A stretch of DNA of 64,000 nucleotides from Limnohabitans sp. Lineage in GTDB: Bacteria > Pseudomonadota > Gammaproteobacteria > Burkholderiales > Burkholderiaceae_C. The stretch spans positions 1 to 64,000 of the forward strand of contig JAOATL010000004.1 in the NCBI GenBank assembly GCA_030158125.1. Direction: 5' to 3'. Below are positions 17,256-24,749 of the stretch, piece by piece. A program made the position numbers and the translations under genes. The notes under the pieces were generated by a model. The model saw nothing but the letters and a program-made list of their open reading frames with translations, was not told the DNA's origin and made no database searches. Each line of letters starts with the position of its first letter. Position 1 is the first letter of the stretch.

Positions 17256-17897
17256 ATGGAAATATTGGGACAACAACTCATTTCAGCACCCCGTCAACAA
17301 GTGTGGGATGCACTGAATGACCCGGTAATCCTAAAGGCCAGTTTGCCAGGATGCGAATCCGTTGAACGCATATCACCCGATGAATTTCGGGTGATCATCA
17401 AGACCGCCATTGGCCCACTCAAGGCCAGATTCCAAGGCTCACTCAAAATAGCCCACGCTCTACCACCAGAAACTTGTGAAATGCAATTTGAAGGTCAAGG
17501 TGGTGCTGTTGGCTTTGGCAAAGGCACGTCAAACGTGACATTGAAAGAAGTGACAGGCGGCACCGAGTTGAACTACGAGGCCAAAGCTCAAATTGGTGGC
17601 AAGCTGGCGCAAGTAGGTTCAAGGCTCATTGACAGCGTTGCCAAAAAAATGGCAGATGATTTTTTCAAGGCATTTCAGAATGAACTGTCACCGCACGATC
17701 CAGTCACACAAGCTGTTTCGTCCGCGCATGATTTGCAAAGTAAACCATTGGCAGTTTCTGAAGCCACGGCAGAAACACCTCGCACCTTCATATCAACCTC
17801 CCCTTCCGAGCAGGTCAAAGTTCCAGCATGGTGGCTGTTTCCTGCAACCCTGATAGGTGCATCCTTGATGCTTGCAGGTTCTCGCTGGATGAATTGA
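17256..17897 (+). CDS. coxG: CoxG/SRPBCC family protein with C-terminal membrane anchor
   Basis: Protein of 213 aa with an SRPBCC (START-like) lipid-binding domain in residues 1-145: the start MEILGQQLISAPRQQVWDAL, the ASLPGCESVERI turn and FQGSLKIAH are CoxG hallmarks. A linker of about 40 residues leads to a single hydrophobic helix near the C-terminus (WWLFPATLIGASLMLAG). In carboxydotrophs CoxG recruits the Mo hydroxylase to the membrane, and a quinone-carrier role has been proposed. Its presence suggests that this non-CO hydroxylase also feeds the respiratory chain. A GAGG ribosome binding site precedes it. Confidence 0.88.
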   Translation: MEILGQQLISAPRQQVWDALNDPVILKASLPGCESVERISPDEFRVIIKTAIGPLKARFQGSLKIAHALPPETCEMQFEGQGGAVGFGKGTSNVTLKEVTGGTELNYEAKAQIGGKLAQVGSRLIDSVAKKMADDFFKAFQNELSPHDPVTQAVSSAHDLQSKPLAVSEATAETPRTFISTSPSEQVKVPAWWLFPATLIGASLMLAGSRWMN

Positions 17898-17957
17898 CTG
17901 CTGTTCGTTGCAACTTTTACATTGGCCCGCATGGCAGATTAATTGAAGGAGATCAAC

Positions 17958-18263
17958 ATGAATCAAAATTTCAACCGCCATCTGTTTCCCCAAACACCTC
18001 CCGTGAGGCAATGGATCACAGGACTGTTGATCTTCAGTTCATTCGCATTGAATGCAGCCGCTCAAACATCAACTCCCAGCAACAGTGGAACGCCTGGAGT
18101 GGCAGCAGTCAGTGCAGCACCAAACCTTTTGCAATATGACAAACCTGATCGTGCTGAAAAAATACTAGAGGCTGCAAACAAAGAAGGAACATTGACGCTT
18201 TACACCGCTTTTCGGCCCCAAGACCTGCCACTCATCATTGCCCCGTTTGAAGCCAGAGGGTGA
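17958..18263 (+). pseudogene. 5' fragment of a periplasmic solute-binding protein gene
   Basis: A good GAAGGAG site precedes an ATG opening about 100 codons: a signal peptide ending near LNAAAQ, a low-complexity Ser/Thr/Ala linker, then AEKILEAANKEGTLTLYTAF, the start of iron-type (AfuA-like) extracellular binding proteins, which normally run to about 330-350 aa. The similarity stops at LIIAPFEARG, just before a stop codon. The rest of the gene is gone and the next sequence belongs to another gene, so this is a deletion remnant at the end of the hydroxylase operon. Confidence 0.75.
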
Positions 18264-18462
18264 ACGTGAAATGAAATTGACCAACTCACAAAGCCCACGC
18301 GATTTGGTACTGGTTGAACTGGCACAAACTTGGCGCAACAATGTGCCAGGTTGGCACGATGGTCACTGGGGCTATGAAAACTTGAGAATTTGTGAAGCCG
18401 CACTGGCATCTGCGCGCAGTGGTCGAGAACACGTTCTAAGCGACTCAAAACATACCGTTTAA
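18244..18462 (+). pseudogene. 3' fragment of a Gfo/Idh/MocA family oxidoreductase gene
   Basis: In a different frame from the preceding remnant, the segment reads EGEREMKLTNSQSPRDLVLV and later HDGHWGYENLRICEAALASA ending RSGREHVL. This is the usual C-terminal end of Gfo/Idh/MocA dehydrogenases (HDG.WG..TLEVC.A.L.S...GRE). About 300 upstream residues with the Rossmann fold are missing and no start is present. The left boundary is approximate and marks the deletion junction with the binding-protein remnant. Confidence 0.68.
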
Positions 18463-18776
18463 GTCCACGCGGCCGCAGGGATCGGCCAGTTGAGCAATTC
18501 AGCCAGCCGGCAAGTCACCCAAAAAGCTTCAGCCTCGTTCACCAGCTCGGGTTGCGAAATCAAGCCACGCCAGCATTTCTCCAAAGCGTCGTCTTCTGTA
18601 ATGCCCAATTGAAATTGTTGGGTACTTGCGGTATCAACCAACATGTTGGCCAAATCTTCACACAGCTCATAACGTTGCGTTAGGGCCTGCCTTGGTAAGC
18701 TGGGCTTGTACTGATGCGGCTTCACATGCAGCATCATGAATGACTCGGGGATATGACTTTGATTTTCCTCGTACAT
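18459..18776 (-). CDS. Conserved protein of unknown function (Burkholderiales; often labelled ATPase with chaperone activity)
   Basis: Soluble acidic protein of 105 aa. The pattern IPESFMMLHV at the start, then QRYELCEDLANMLVDTA and FQLGITEDDALEKCWRGL, matches a small protein widespread in Burkholderiales whose database name refers to a chaperone ATPase, but no Walker motif or other catalytic signature is visible, so that name is not supported here. The ATG at 18776 is preferred to a TTG at 18821 that would overlap icd. It directly follows icd, and its 3' end overlaps the oxidoreductase remnant by 4 bases. Confidence 0.72.
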   Translation of the reverse strand: MYEENQSHIPESFMMLHVKPHQYKPSLPRQALTQRYELCEDLANMLVDTASTQQFQLGITEDDALEKCWRGLISQPELVNEAEAFWVTCRLAELLNWPIPAAAWT

Positions 18777-18807
18777 GCTTAAACCAAGTGGCCTAACTGG
18801 GCGTCCA

Positions 18808-20061
18808 TCACATGAAGTCAATGATCACTTGACCAAAGCCTGAACAACTTACCTGCGAAGCACCATCCATGAGACGTGCAAAGTCATGCGGCACACGCTT
18901 GCTTTGGATGGCTGCCTCCATGCCTTGCAATATGAGGTCTGCCGCTTCGGTCCACCCCATGTATCGCAACATCATTTCTGCAGACAAAATTTCTGAACCA
19001 GGGTTGACATAGTCTTTGCCCGCAAACTTGGAAAGCGCGTCCACAGTGGCCTCAAAACACGCCACGCTGTCAGACATGTTGGCACCCGGCGCAATGCCGA
19101 TACCGCCAACCTGCGCAGAGACAGCATCAGAGATGTAATCCCCATTCAAATTAAGCGTCGCCACCACGGAGAACTCTTGAGGACGCATCAAGATTTGCTG
19201 CAAGAAGGCATCCATGGCGATGTCCTTCACGGTTATGGTTTTACCTGTTTTGGGATGCTTGATGGCACACCAGGGGCCATCGTCAATGAGTTGCGCATCA
19301 AACTCGTCCATGGCCAACTCGTAGGCCCAATCGCGAAAGGCGCCTTCGGTGTACTTCATGATGCCGCCTTTGTGAACCACCGTGACGCTGGGTTTGTCAT
19401 GGTCGATGGCGTATTGAATGGCTTTTCGAACCAAGCGCTTGGTACCGTCACTGGAAACTGGCTTGATGCCAATGCCGGAGCTTTCGGGAAAACGAATGCT
19501 TTTGGCACCCAATTCTTGGGTTAAAAAAGCCAGCAACTTCTGCGCTTCTGGACTGTTAGCCGCGTATTCGATGCCAGCATAGATGTCTTCAGAGTTCTCT
19601 CTAAAAAGAGTGATGTTGGTTTTTTCGGGCTCTCGCACTGGCGAGGGAACACCCTTGAAATAGCGCAAAGGCCGCAGGCACACATACAGATCCAGTTCCT
19701 GTCGAAGTGCCACATTCAAAGACCGAATAACACCACTTGCAGGTGGGTTCAGGGGGCCTTTGATAGAAACCACATAATCTTTCAAGGCGGACAGGGTTTC
19801 TTCGGGCAAGTACACGTCTGTGCCGTACAGTGCAACAGCCTTTTCACCGGCATAGACCTCCATCCAATGAATGTTGCGTTGACCTTGATAGGCTTTTTGA
19901 ACAGCTGCGTTCACCACTTTTTGCATGACGGGTGTAATGTCAATGCCTGTACCGTCGCCCTCAATGAAAGGAATGATGGGATCGAATGGGACTTTTAAAG
20001 ATTTGTCGGCGTTGACAGTAATGGGGGCGCCCTGCGCGGGAATCTGAATGTGTCGGTACAT
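18808..20061 (-). CDS. icd: Isocitrate dehydrogenase (NADP+)
   Basis: TCA-cycle enzyme of 417 aa that decarboxylates isocitrate to 2-oxoglutarate. It matches the E. coli Icd type throughout: the substrate loop [20 protein letters not shown] with the regulatory Ser equivalent to Ser113, [14 protein letters not shown], the catalytic [18 protein letters not shown] segment, the metal-binding [14 protein letters not shown] region, and GIAPGANMS. Length matches the dimeric NADP form. It is divergent from the DUF192 gene. Confidence 0.97.
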   Translation of the reverse strand: MYRHIQIPAQGAPITVNADKSLKVPFDPIIPFIEGDGTGIDITPVMQKVVNAAVQKAYQGQRNIHWMEVYAGEKAVALYGTDVYLPEETLSALKDYVVSIKGPLNPPASGVIRSLNVALRQELDLYVCLRPLRYFKGVPSPVREPEKTNITLFRENSEDIYAGIEYAANSPEAQKLLAFLTQELGAKSIRFPESSGIGIKPVSSDGTKRLVRKAIQYAIDHDKPSVTVVHKGGIMKYTEGAFRDWAYELAMDEFDAQLIDDGPWCAIKHPKTGKTITVKDIAMDAFLQQILMRPQEFSVVATLNLNGDYISDAVSAQVGGIGIAPGANMSDSVACFEATVDALSKFAGKDYVNPGSEILSAEMMLRYMGWTEAADLILQGMEAAIQSKRVPHDFARLMDGASQVSCSGFGQVIIDFM

Positions 20062-20144
20062 GAAGCGGGTCTCCGTTGTTTCATTCTAGCCACAAATCAG
20101 TCACAATCCCTTCTGTTACAGCATGTCCCAACACCCTCTTCACC

Positions 20145-20660
20145 ATGGCTACAACCTCCATTTTGCAAGCAACGCCCCGATTCAAAGACTCACCCCATCC
20201 AGCACGGCGTCATGGCCGTTTTTGGCTAGCGGTGCTGATTGGGGCATTGGGGGCCATGGCAGCCAACGCTCAGGGTGTGCCACAAACACAATTGCCCAGA
20301 ACCACACTCAATGCAGGCATGCATCTACTGCAAGTGCAACTGGCGCAAGATTATGAACAACGCCAAACTGGACTGATGTGGCGCAAAGAAATGCCACAAA
20401 ACGAAGGCATGTTGTTCATTTTTGAGCAAGCCGGCGTTCAATGCTTTTGGATGCGCAACACCCTCATTCCATTAACTGCAGCCTTTGTGGCCGACGACGG
20501 TACCATTGTCAATTTGGCAGACATGAAACCGATGAATGACAACTCTCACTGCTCCCAAAAACCAGTGCGCTATGTCCTAGAAATGAATCACGGTTGGTTT
20601 GCCAAAAGAAATATTCAAGCCGGCTTCAAATTGACGGGCCAGGTGTTTGGCAAGCGCTAA
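20145..20660 (+). CDS. DUF192 family exported protein
   Basis: Protein of 171 aa with an N-terminal hydrophobic segment (FWLAVLIGALGAMAANAQ) that looks like a signal peptide or anchor. The DUF192 core follows: LAQDYEQRQTGLMWRKEMP, EGMLFIFEQAGVQCFWMRNT and ADMKPMNDNSHCS, with the conserved TGLM and FWMRNT motifs. The function of DUF192 is not established. The ATG at 20145 is chosen because an upstream in-frame start adds an unrelated N-terminal stretch. It converges with the DUF1840 gene, with only 14 bases between. Confidence 0.87.
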   Translation: MATTSILQATPRFKDSPHPARRHGRFWLAVLIGALGAMAANAQGVPQTQLPRTTLNAGMHLLQVQLAQDYEQRQTGLMWRKEMPQNEGMLFIFEQAGVQCFWMRNTLIPLTAAFVADDGTIVNLADMKPMNDNSHCSQKPVRYVLEMNHGWFAKRNIQAGFKLTGQVFGKR

Positions 20661-20674
20661 CCTGCGCGCAAGCT

Positions 20675-20959
20675 TCAGACGCCCCACACCACATCGGCCG
20701 ATTTGTCTTGACAAGTTTGAAGCATCTTCATCATGGGCTGAGATCTGTGACGCAAAGATACCAATTTAGGATCTTGCGGCACTTCTGATTCCTCGTCAGC
20801 AATCGCTTGCGCCAATGCCGCCAATGCCGTTTGAATTTGCTCAGCCAAGAATATGCCCTTGGCTTGGTTTTCGCGGCCCATGATTTTCAACAAACGCTTG
20901 GCATCGGGCTCGAGCATGATCAGGTCACCTGTCACTTTGGATTTGAATTTGTAAAGCAT
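20675..20959 (-). CDS. DUF1840 domain-containing protein
   Basis: Small soluble protein of 94 aa with the family start MLYKFKSKVTGDLIMLEPDA, then LLKIMGRENQAKGIFLAEQI and an acidic linker before SLRHRSQPMMKML. DUF1840 proteins are found mainly in beta-proteobacteria and have no known activity. The ATG at 20959 is used because residues from an upstream in-frame start do not resemble the family. It lies 23 bases after the secreted protein gene on the same strand. Confidence 0.85.
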   Translation of the reverse strand: MLYKFKSKVTGDLIMLEPDAKRLLKIMGRENQAKGIFLAEQIQTALAALAQAIADEESEVPQDPKLVSLRHRSQPMMKMLQTCQDKSADVVWGV

Positions 20960-20982
20960 GATGGGATGTTGTCTGTTTGATG

Positions 20983-21993
20983 TCAGCGGACGCAGTAATA
21001 AGTAAAGTCTTGCCCAGGAAACTCTGAGACAGACCTCACTGGTGACGGATTGGGTAAATCTGGCGCCATGACCATGTTGCCAGCCATGGCCCAAAGCTTC
21101 CCGCGCGTACACGTCACACCACCATTCCAATCGCCCACATTGGAGAGGTACTCGTACTCTTCTTCAGTGGGCAGGCGTGCCTGCATGGCTTTGCAGGCCA
21201 TTTCAGCAGACCTTGGCGAAGAAGCACGCCCAATGGCCCCACCTGGCGAACCAAGCAGCTCAAGGGTGCGGCTGCCAATTTTGATTTTGGAGGGGAATTG
21301 CGTCTGCTGGAAAGTGTCAAACACTTGCTGTCCAATAGACTGCATCACCTGTTCTGGGAACCCTTGCGCCTGAAAATGGTAGGTGTTGCCACATGTCAAA
21401 TCGATGTGAAGCGTCACCACAAGATCGCCACGACAAGTGGGCGCATAGGCATAAGTTCCGTAAGCAACACCAGACAAAGCGCGCATAACCTGCGGATCCC
21501 ACACAGCTTGTTTTTGCGGGTCTTTGATTTGCTTTAACAACTCATTCAGAGGTGCAGGATTGAAAAAATTGAAGCGGCGGTTTTGAGGTCGACGGTCTTG
21601 GTAAACCTTGTCAACGGCGGCTTTCAACGAACCCGACAACAACACATCCATGCCTGGACTGCTGCCAGCAACAGTTCTTTGTTGACTGACCTGTTGATCC
21701 ATCGCATTCAGCAATGCCACCAAGTTACGCGAATCAACGCCTTCTCTCAAGAGGCTTCGAACGGTCTGTGTCAACTCAACCATTTGCTCGCTCTTGGTGC
21801 GGCCATAGGCATCATGGTATTGGCAAAGGTCTTTTCCGCGGGTGAAGGGAATGCGTGGCCAAATATTGACAACCGCGGGGGGCGTGGCAGCGCCCGTCAT
21901 CGACACCGCTACCCCGCTCTTCTGGGTTTGAGCAGAGGCCGTCCCCAAACAACCCAGGCATCCAAGCATCCAGCAAACAATCAATCGAAACAT
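20983..21993 (-). CDS. Secreted protein of unknown function with a C-terminal SUMF1-like segment
   Basis: Protein of 336 aa with a clear signal peptide (about residues 1-22, cut near TASAQ). The middle region is not recognised; it contains KDLCQYHDAYGRTKSEQMVE and TLHIDLTCGNTYHFQAQGFP. The last 70 residues carry ARLPTEEEYEYLS and end in FTYYCVR, which resemble the RLPTEAEWEYA and GFRCVR motifs of formylglycine-generating-enzyme/SUMF1 domains, but the active-site cysteine region typical of true FGE is not evident. It may be a degenerate lectin-like fold used for binding. It is divergent from the aroE-like gene. Confidence 0.6.
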   Translation of the reverse strand: MFRLIVCWMLGCLGCLGTASAQTQKSGVAVSMTGAATPPAVVNIWPRIPFTRGKDLCQYHDAYGRTKSEQMVELTQTVRSLLREGVDSRNLVALLNAMDQQVSQQRTVAGSSPGMDVLLSGSLKAAVDKVYQDRRPQNRRFNFFNPAPLNELLKQIKDPQKQAVWDPQVMRALSGVAYGTYAYAPTCRGDLVVTLHIDLTCGNTYHFQAQGFPEQVMQSIGQQVFDTFQQTQFPSKIKIGSRTLELLGSPGGAIGRASSPRSAEMACKAMQARLPTEEEYEYLSNVGDWNGGVTCTRGKLWAMAGNMVMAPDLPNPSPVRSVSEFPGQDFTYYCVR

Positions 21994-22048
21994 AACGAGC
22001 TCTGCCCTCTTCAAAAATCTCACATCAAATAAATATATAGTACACCCC

Positions 22049-22894
22049 ATGAACCTACAAGACCGCTTTCTGATGGCCGGCGTCATGGGTTGGCCCGTGA
22101 TGCACTCGCGCTCTCCTTTGATGCACAACCATTGGTTTAACCAAGAAAAGCTCAAAGGTGTGTACGTGCCTTTGGCCATACAGCCGGCGCATTTAGAGCG
22201 CGCTCTGCGCAGCTTGCATGCGCTTGGCTTTTCTGGTTGCAACCTGACCATACCCCACAAGCAACAAGCCCTGAAGATTGTCGATGAAATTGACCCCGTC
22301 GCACAAAGAATGGGCGCCATCAGCTGCGTCACCGTGAAAGAAGATGGGCGTTTGATCGGGAGCAACAACGATGCGGCGGGCTTCATTCGCAATGTCAAAG
22401 AATTTCAACCCGACTGGCAAGCCAACAAAGGGCCCATTGTGGTCATTGGTGCTGGTGGCGGCTCTCGTGCCGTGTGCCAAGGCCTGATCCAAGAAGGCGC
22501 CACAGAAATTCGCCTGGTCAACCGCCATTTGGAGCGTGCCCAAATGATTCAATCAGACTTGGGCGGCCCCATTCAGGCGCATGCTTGGTCGGATCGCGCA
22601 GATTTGATGGAAGGTGCATGCATGGTGGTCAACACCACCAGTCAAGGCATGGTAGGACAAACGCCCCTGGACATTCAGCTTGACAAATTGCCATTAACGG
22701 CCTTGGCCACTGACATTGTCTACACACCGCTTGAAACACCCTTTTTGAGGCAAGCTCGGTTGCGCGGCAATCAAAGCTTGAACGGTTTGGGCATGCTCCT
22801 ACACCAAGGCCCCTTGGGATGGAAGGCCTGGTTTGGCATAGAACCCAAGGTCACGCCAGCGCTTCGCAAACTCCTTGAGCAAAGCCTGAACTGA
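22049..22894 (+). CDS. Shikimate dehydrogenase-like protein, variant substrate pocket
   Basis: Oxidoreductase of 281 aa of the AroE family. Kept features are the Ser pair Ser20/Ser22 in HSRSP, Lys71 in NLTIPHK, Asp108, the NADP fold GAGGGSRAV, NTTSQGM and the Gln of LLHQGPLGWKAWFG. Two pocket positions differ from standard AroE: the Asn of GAxNT is Ser92 (GAISCV), and the Thr of NTD is Asn107 (SNNDAAGF). It may use a shikimate-like catabolic substrate rather than make shikimate. The start has no Shine-Dalgarno, and a TATAGT-like -10 element ends 8 bases before the ATG. Confidence 0.82.
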   Translation: MNLQDRFLMAGVMGWPVMHSRSPLMHNHWFNQEKLKGVYVPLAIQPAHLERALRSLHALGFSGCNLTIPHKQQALKIVDEIDPVAQRMGAISCVTVKEDGRLIGSNNDAAGFIRNVKEFQPDWQANKGPIVVIGAGGGSRAVCQGLIQEGATEIRLVNRHLERAQMIQSDLGGPIQAHAWSDRADLMEGACMVVNTTSQGMVGQTPLDIQLDKLPLTALATDIVYTPLETPFLRQARLRGNQSLNGLGMLLHQGPLGWKAWFGIEPKVTPALRKLLEQSLN

Positions 22895-22934
22895 TTGATT
22901 GTCTGTTTGGCATCAAAGACTCGCGCGCGCAAGC

Positions 22935-23609
22935 TCACTTTAATTTGGCTTTGAAGTGATCCCAACAGCGTTGAAACAAGGCTTCGTTCCATAATTTTTC
23001 ACGGCACATTTGTATTTCGTGCTCACTGAAACTGTAAGGCGTCCCTAACTGCATGGCCATGTATTGGCGGTGCGCATTTTCTTCCATATAACTGGCTAAG
23101 ACAAAGGCTTCACGAATTGACTGCCCCACCGTCACGGCGCCATGTGACTTCATCAGGGCGGCAGGTCGATCGGCCAAAGTTGCGGCCAGTCGATCGGCCA
23201 TGGTCTTGTTGTTGATGGAATTGGGCGAATCCAACAAGGGCACGGGATAAACCAAGGCCCCTTGGCCATACACCGGCAAATAGGGCTTTCCAGCCATGGT
23301 GAGGTAAGTGGACCACTTGGGATGCGCATGCACCACCGCTTTCAAATCAGGACGGGCACGGTAAATGCCTGCGTGCAAATGAAACTCCAACGGTGGTTTG
23401 CCATTGCCCTCTACCACTTGCCCTTCCATGTCAATGGTGCAGATGTCATCGACCGTCAACTGACTTCTTTGGCAAGAACCAATATTGATCAGCATTTGCT
23501 GGTTGGGCAAGCGAATGCTGGCATGTCCGTTGTAGTCAATGATGTCTTGCGACTCCAACATGCGGATGCAATCCACCAGTTGCTGTTTCAGTTCTAAAGT
23601 ATCAGTCAT
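22935..23609 (-). CDS. Class II aldolase/adducin family protein
   Basis: Soluble Zn-dependent enzyme of 224 aa. The aldolase core is complete: Glu75 in PLEFHLHAGIY, the metal ligands His94 and His96 in VVHAHPKWS, and a third His in MKSHGAVTVG. The family includes fuculose-phosphate and threonate-phosphate aldolases, but also PhtC-type dihydroxyphthalate decarboxylases. The neighbouring gene downstream belongs to another dihydroxyphthalate decarboxylase family, which makes a decarboxylase role worth considering. The exact substrate cannot be told from sequence. Confidence 0.88.
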   Translation of the reverse strand: MTDTLELKQQLVDCIRMLESQDIIDYNGHASIRLPNQQMLINIGSCQRSQLTVDDICTIDMEGQVVEGNGKPPLEFHLHAGIYRARPDLKAVVHAHPKWSTYLTMAGKPYLPVYGQGALVYPVPLLDSPNSINNKTMADRLAATLADRPAALMKSHGAVTVGQSIREAFVLASYMEENAHRQYMAMQLGTPYSFSEHEIQMCREKLWNEALFQRCWDHFKAKLK

Positions 23610-23664
23610 GGTGCAGCTTCGTGATGAAAATGTGTCTTGTGTTAGGCGGCTGATTGTGGCGTGG

Positions 23665-24654
23665 TCAGATCACCACTTTGGTCATCATGCCTTGCGGAAA
23701 AATCTCTTCGGGCGTGAATTCACGGTGCGCAATGCCTTGCTGAAACGTGTACTTGGCCATCAGCTCCCAGGTAGGGCGATTCTCTTCAATGCCATACGGG
23801 AAGGTGTCACCTTCAAACTTATCGCGCATTTTGCGCGCATAAGTGGCAAGCCAGGGCAATGGATAGCGCGACACCGCTGGGTCCATCAGCCGCTCAATGC
23901 TACGGCGTTTGGATTCTTGAAATGCATTGAACAAATTGCGCGGCACCCATGGGTGAGCGTCCACCACGCTTTTCTTCATGGCAATGATGTGCATGATGGG
24001 CCAAACTTTGGTCTTGGCAAAGTACTCATCTTCCATGTCCAAAAAGTCTGGAAACAAACGAACCACATCTGGATGACCTTCTAAAAAGCAGGTGGGCGGC
24101 CGCGCAATGATGGCGCAATCAATTTCTCCCGATGCCAGCATCTCGCTAAGGGACTTGTCGGCGACGCGGGTGAGCTGAACGCCCTCGGGCAAACTGATTT
24201 CGACCTTTTCTTCGCGGCCTGCTGCATTGGCACCAGCTTGATACCACTTCACATCTTGCAATTTGACACCCATGTCGTTGTGCAACCAGCCACGCATGTA
24301 GACCGCAGCTGAATGAGCCCATTCAGGTGAGCCCACTTTTTTACCAATCAAATCTTTGACAGATTTGATGCCTGATTTTTTATTCACATAAAAGGAGCTG
24401 AAACGAAACAAGCGCGAACAGACAATCGGCAAACCGATGATGTCGCTGTCGGGCCGGGTCACTTGCGTGGTGAACTTGGCAAACGACAACTCCGAAATGT
24501 CAAACTCTCGATTGGCCGTGAAACGGGCAAAACATTCGTGGTGACCCAAGTTCAACCAATTCAAGTCGATGCCCTCGGGTTTGACAAAGCCCATGCGAAT
24601 GTCACGGAAATGGTCGTAATCGGTGGTTGCAATCGACAAGGGAAGGAGTGACAT
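23665..24654 (-). CDS. 4,5-dihydroxyphthalate decarboxylase-like / periplasmic-binding-fold protein
   Basis: Soluble protein of 329 aa without a signal peptide. The pattern LSIATTDYDHFRDIRMG at the start, DISELSFAKFTT, GKKVGSPEWAHSAAVYMRG and KVWPIMHIIAMKKSV matches the Pht5-type family, a cytoplasmic offshoot of NMT1/binding-protein folds. Family members often carry the name ABC substrate-binding protein. The ATG at 24654 is preferred since the longer N-terminus adds only charged residues. It lies 55 bases upstream of the class II aldolase gene and is probably co-transcribed with it. Confidence 0.82.
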   Translation of the reverse strand: MSLLPLSIATTDYDHFRDIRMGFVKPEGIDLNWLNLGHHECFARFTANREFDISELSFAKFTTQVTRPDSDIIGLPIVCSRLFRFSSFYVNKKSGIKSVKDLIGKKVGSPEWAHSAAVYMRGWLHNDMGVKLQDVKWYQAGANAAGREEKVEISLPEGVQLTRVADKSLSEMLASGEIDCAIIARPPTCFLEGHPDVVRLFPDFLDMEDEYFAKTKVWPIMHIIAMKKSVVDAHPWVPRNLFNAFQESKRRSIERLMDPAVSRYPLPWLATYARKMRDKFEGDTFPYGIEENRPTWELMAKYTFQQGIAHREFTPEEIFPQGMMTKVVI

Positions 24655-24749
24655 GAAAGATCTCAGCTTCTGAAAAAAGAGCATTCAGTTTATCTGATGC
24701 CCTTCCATACCCTGTGAGTGCATGGCACAAGGCCACAGCGTGCTGTCAA

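Noticed and set aside
18459..18776. ATPase with chaperone activity
   Set aside because: The database-style name fits the family, but at 105 aa there is no Walker A or B motif, so no ATPase function is claimed.
21994..22398. An N-terminal extension of the secreted SUMF1-tailed protein
   Set aside because: The open frame lies antisense to the AroE-like gene, and the ATG at 21993 gives a proper signal peptide.
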